Assembly: GCA_028872645.1 (NCBI GenBank)
Contig: JAPKDK010000040.1
Coordinates: 1-14,898, forward strand
From: Verrucomicrobiota bacterium
GTDB taxonomy: Bacteria > Verrucomicrobiota > Verrucomicrobiia > Limisphaerales > UBA1100
Length of the DNA: 14,898 bases
Direction of reading: 5' to 3'
Shown: one piece after another, positions 14,596-14,898 of the stretch
Position numbering within the stretch: the first letter of the stretch is position 1
Layout: each line of letters begins with the position of its first letter
The notes under the pieces: model-generated
Told to the model about the DNA's origin: nothing
What the model saw: only the letters and a program-made list of their open reading frames with translations
The model's database searches: none
Program-made: the position numbers and the translations under genes

Positions 14596-14898
14596 ATGAA
14601 GAAAATTACCCAAAAAAAAGGATTTACGCTCATCGAGCTATTGGTCGTGATCGCCATCATCGGCATCCTCGCTAGTATGCTATTGCCCGTGCTGGCTAAG
14701 GCTAAGCAGAAGGCGAATGACGTGAAGGCAATGTCCAACCTGAAACAGGTGGCTCTCGCGATGCAGATGTATGTGGGGGATAACGACGAGACTTATCCCA
14801 AGGTATACGGCGGCAATGGCGCCGCTGGTCGGCAGATGTGGTTGAATTACAAATACCCCAAGGATAGCCAAATCCTGCAATACCTTGGCAGTCAGGAC
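14596..14898 (+). CDS. Type IV prepilin/pseudopilin-like protein (3' end missing)
   Basis: The frame runs from the ATG at 14596 to the right edge without a stop, giving 101 residues. A short basic leader ends in KKG, followed by FTLIELLVVIAIIGILA: the prepilin peptidase site (cut after G9), the conserved Glu at mature position 5, and the hydrophobic helix. After the helix comes LPVLAKAKQKAN, then NLKQVALAMQMYVGDNDETYP, a pattern typical of the large families of type II secretion G-like pseudopilins in Verrucomicrobiota and Planctomycetota. The full protein is probably two to three times this length. It has its own sigma-54-type promoter and leader, so it is probably not part of the exporter operon. 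Whether it is a true pilin, a secretion pseudopilin or a surface protein using the same leader cannot be decided from this fragment. Confidence 0.93.
   Translation, partial: MKKITQKKGFTLIELLVVIAIIGILASMLLPVLAKAKQKANDVKAMSNLKQVALAMQMYVGDNDETYPKVYGGNGAAGRQMWLNYKYPKDSQILQYLGSQD

Noticed and set aside
1..14898. CRISPR arrays, tRNA or rRNA genes, insertion sequences
   Set aside because: I saw no regularly spaced repeats, no tRNA- or rRNA-like segments and no transposase motifs on either strand.

Overview
The window looks like chromosomal DNA of a Gram-negative PVC-group bacterium, most likely Verrucomicrobiota. This rests on the prepilin-like protein at the right end, whose leader and first 60 residues have the style typical of that phylum, on long HlyD/MacA-type adaptors with a broken coiled-coil hairpin, and on weak or absent Shine-Dalgarno sites. 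The taxon is inferred from style, not from a marker gene. Every gene I accept lies on the + strand.

Layout: (1) 1-4652 is a tight unit of a periplasmic adaptor cut by the left edge (adaptor 1), a stand-alone MacB/LolD-type ATPase, and a long FtsX/MacB-type permease (permease 1). (2) A 198-base gap (4653-4850) carries a plausible sigma70-like promoter. (3) 4851-9655 holds adaptor 2 and two tandem sister permeases (2 and 3). (4) 9720-14413 holds a TolC-family outer-membrane lipoprotein, adaptor 3 and permease 4. (5) 14414-14595 is a regulatory region with a consensus sigma-54 promoter and several inverted repeats. It leads to a type IV prepilin/pseudopilin-like gene cut by the right edge.

Together, regions 1-4 encode parts for one or more MacAB-TolC-like tripartite exporters: three adaptors, four permeases without their own ATPase domain, one outer-membrane channel and a single ATPase. 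The simplest reading is that one ATPase energises several permease/adaptor combinations, perhaps as LolCDE-like permease heterodimers. More ATPases could lie outside the window. The substrate cannot be read from the sequence.

The most unusual features are in the adaptors. All three carry a LysM-like insert that splits the first half of the lipoyl (barrel-sandwich) motif. Adaptors 1 and 2 end in a helical domain with spaced L[T/S]xEQ-type motifs resembling Spy/CpxP, and adaptor 1 then adds two canonical EF-hand loops. Adaptors 1 and 2 also share an invariant 24-residue hairpin tip. This suggests an exporter whose adaptors could bind peptidoglycan and sense calcium or unfolded protein. That is a hypothesis from sequence pattern only.
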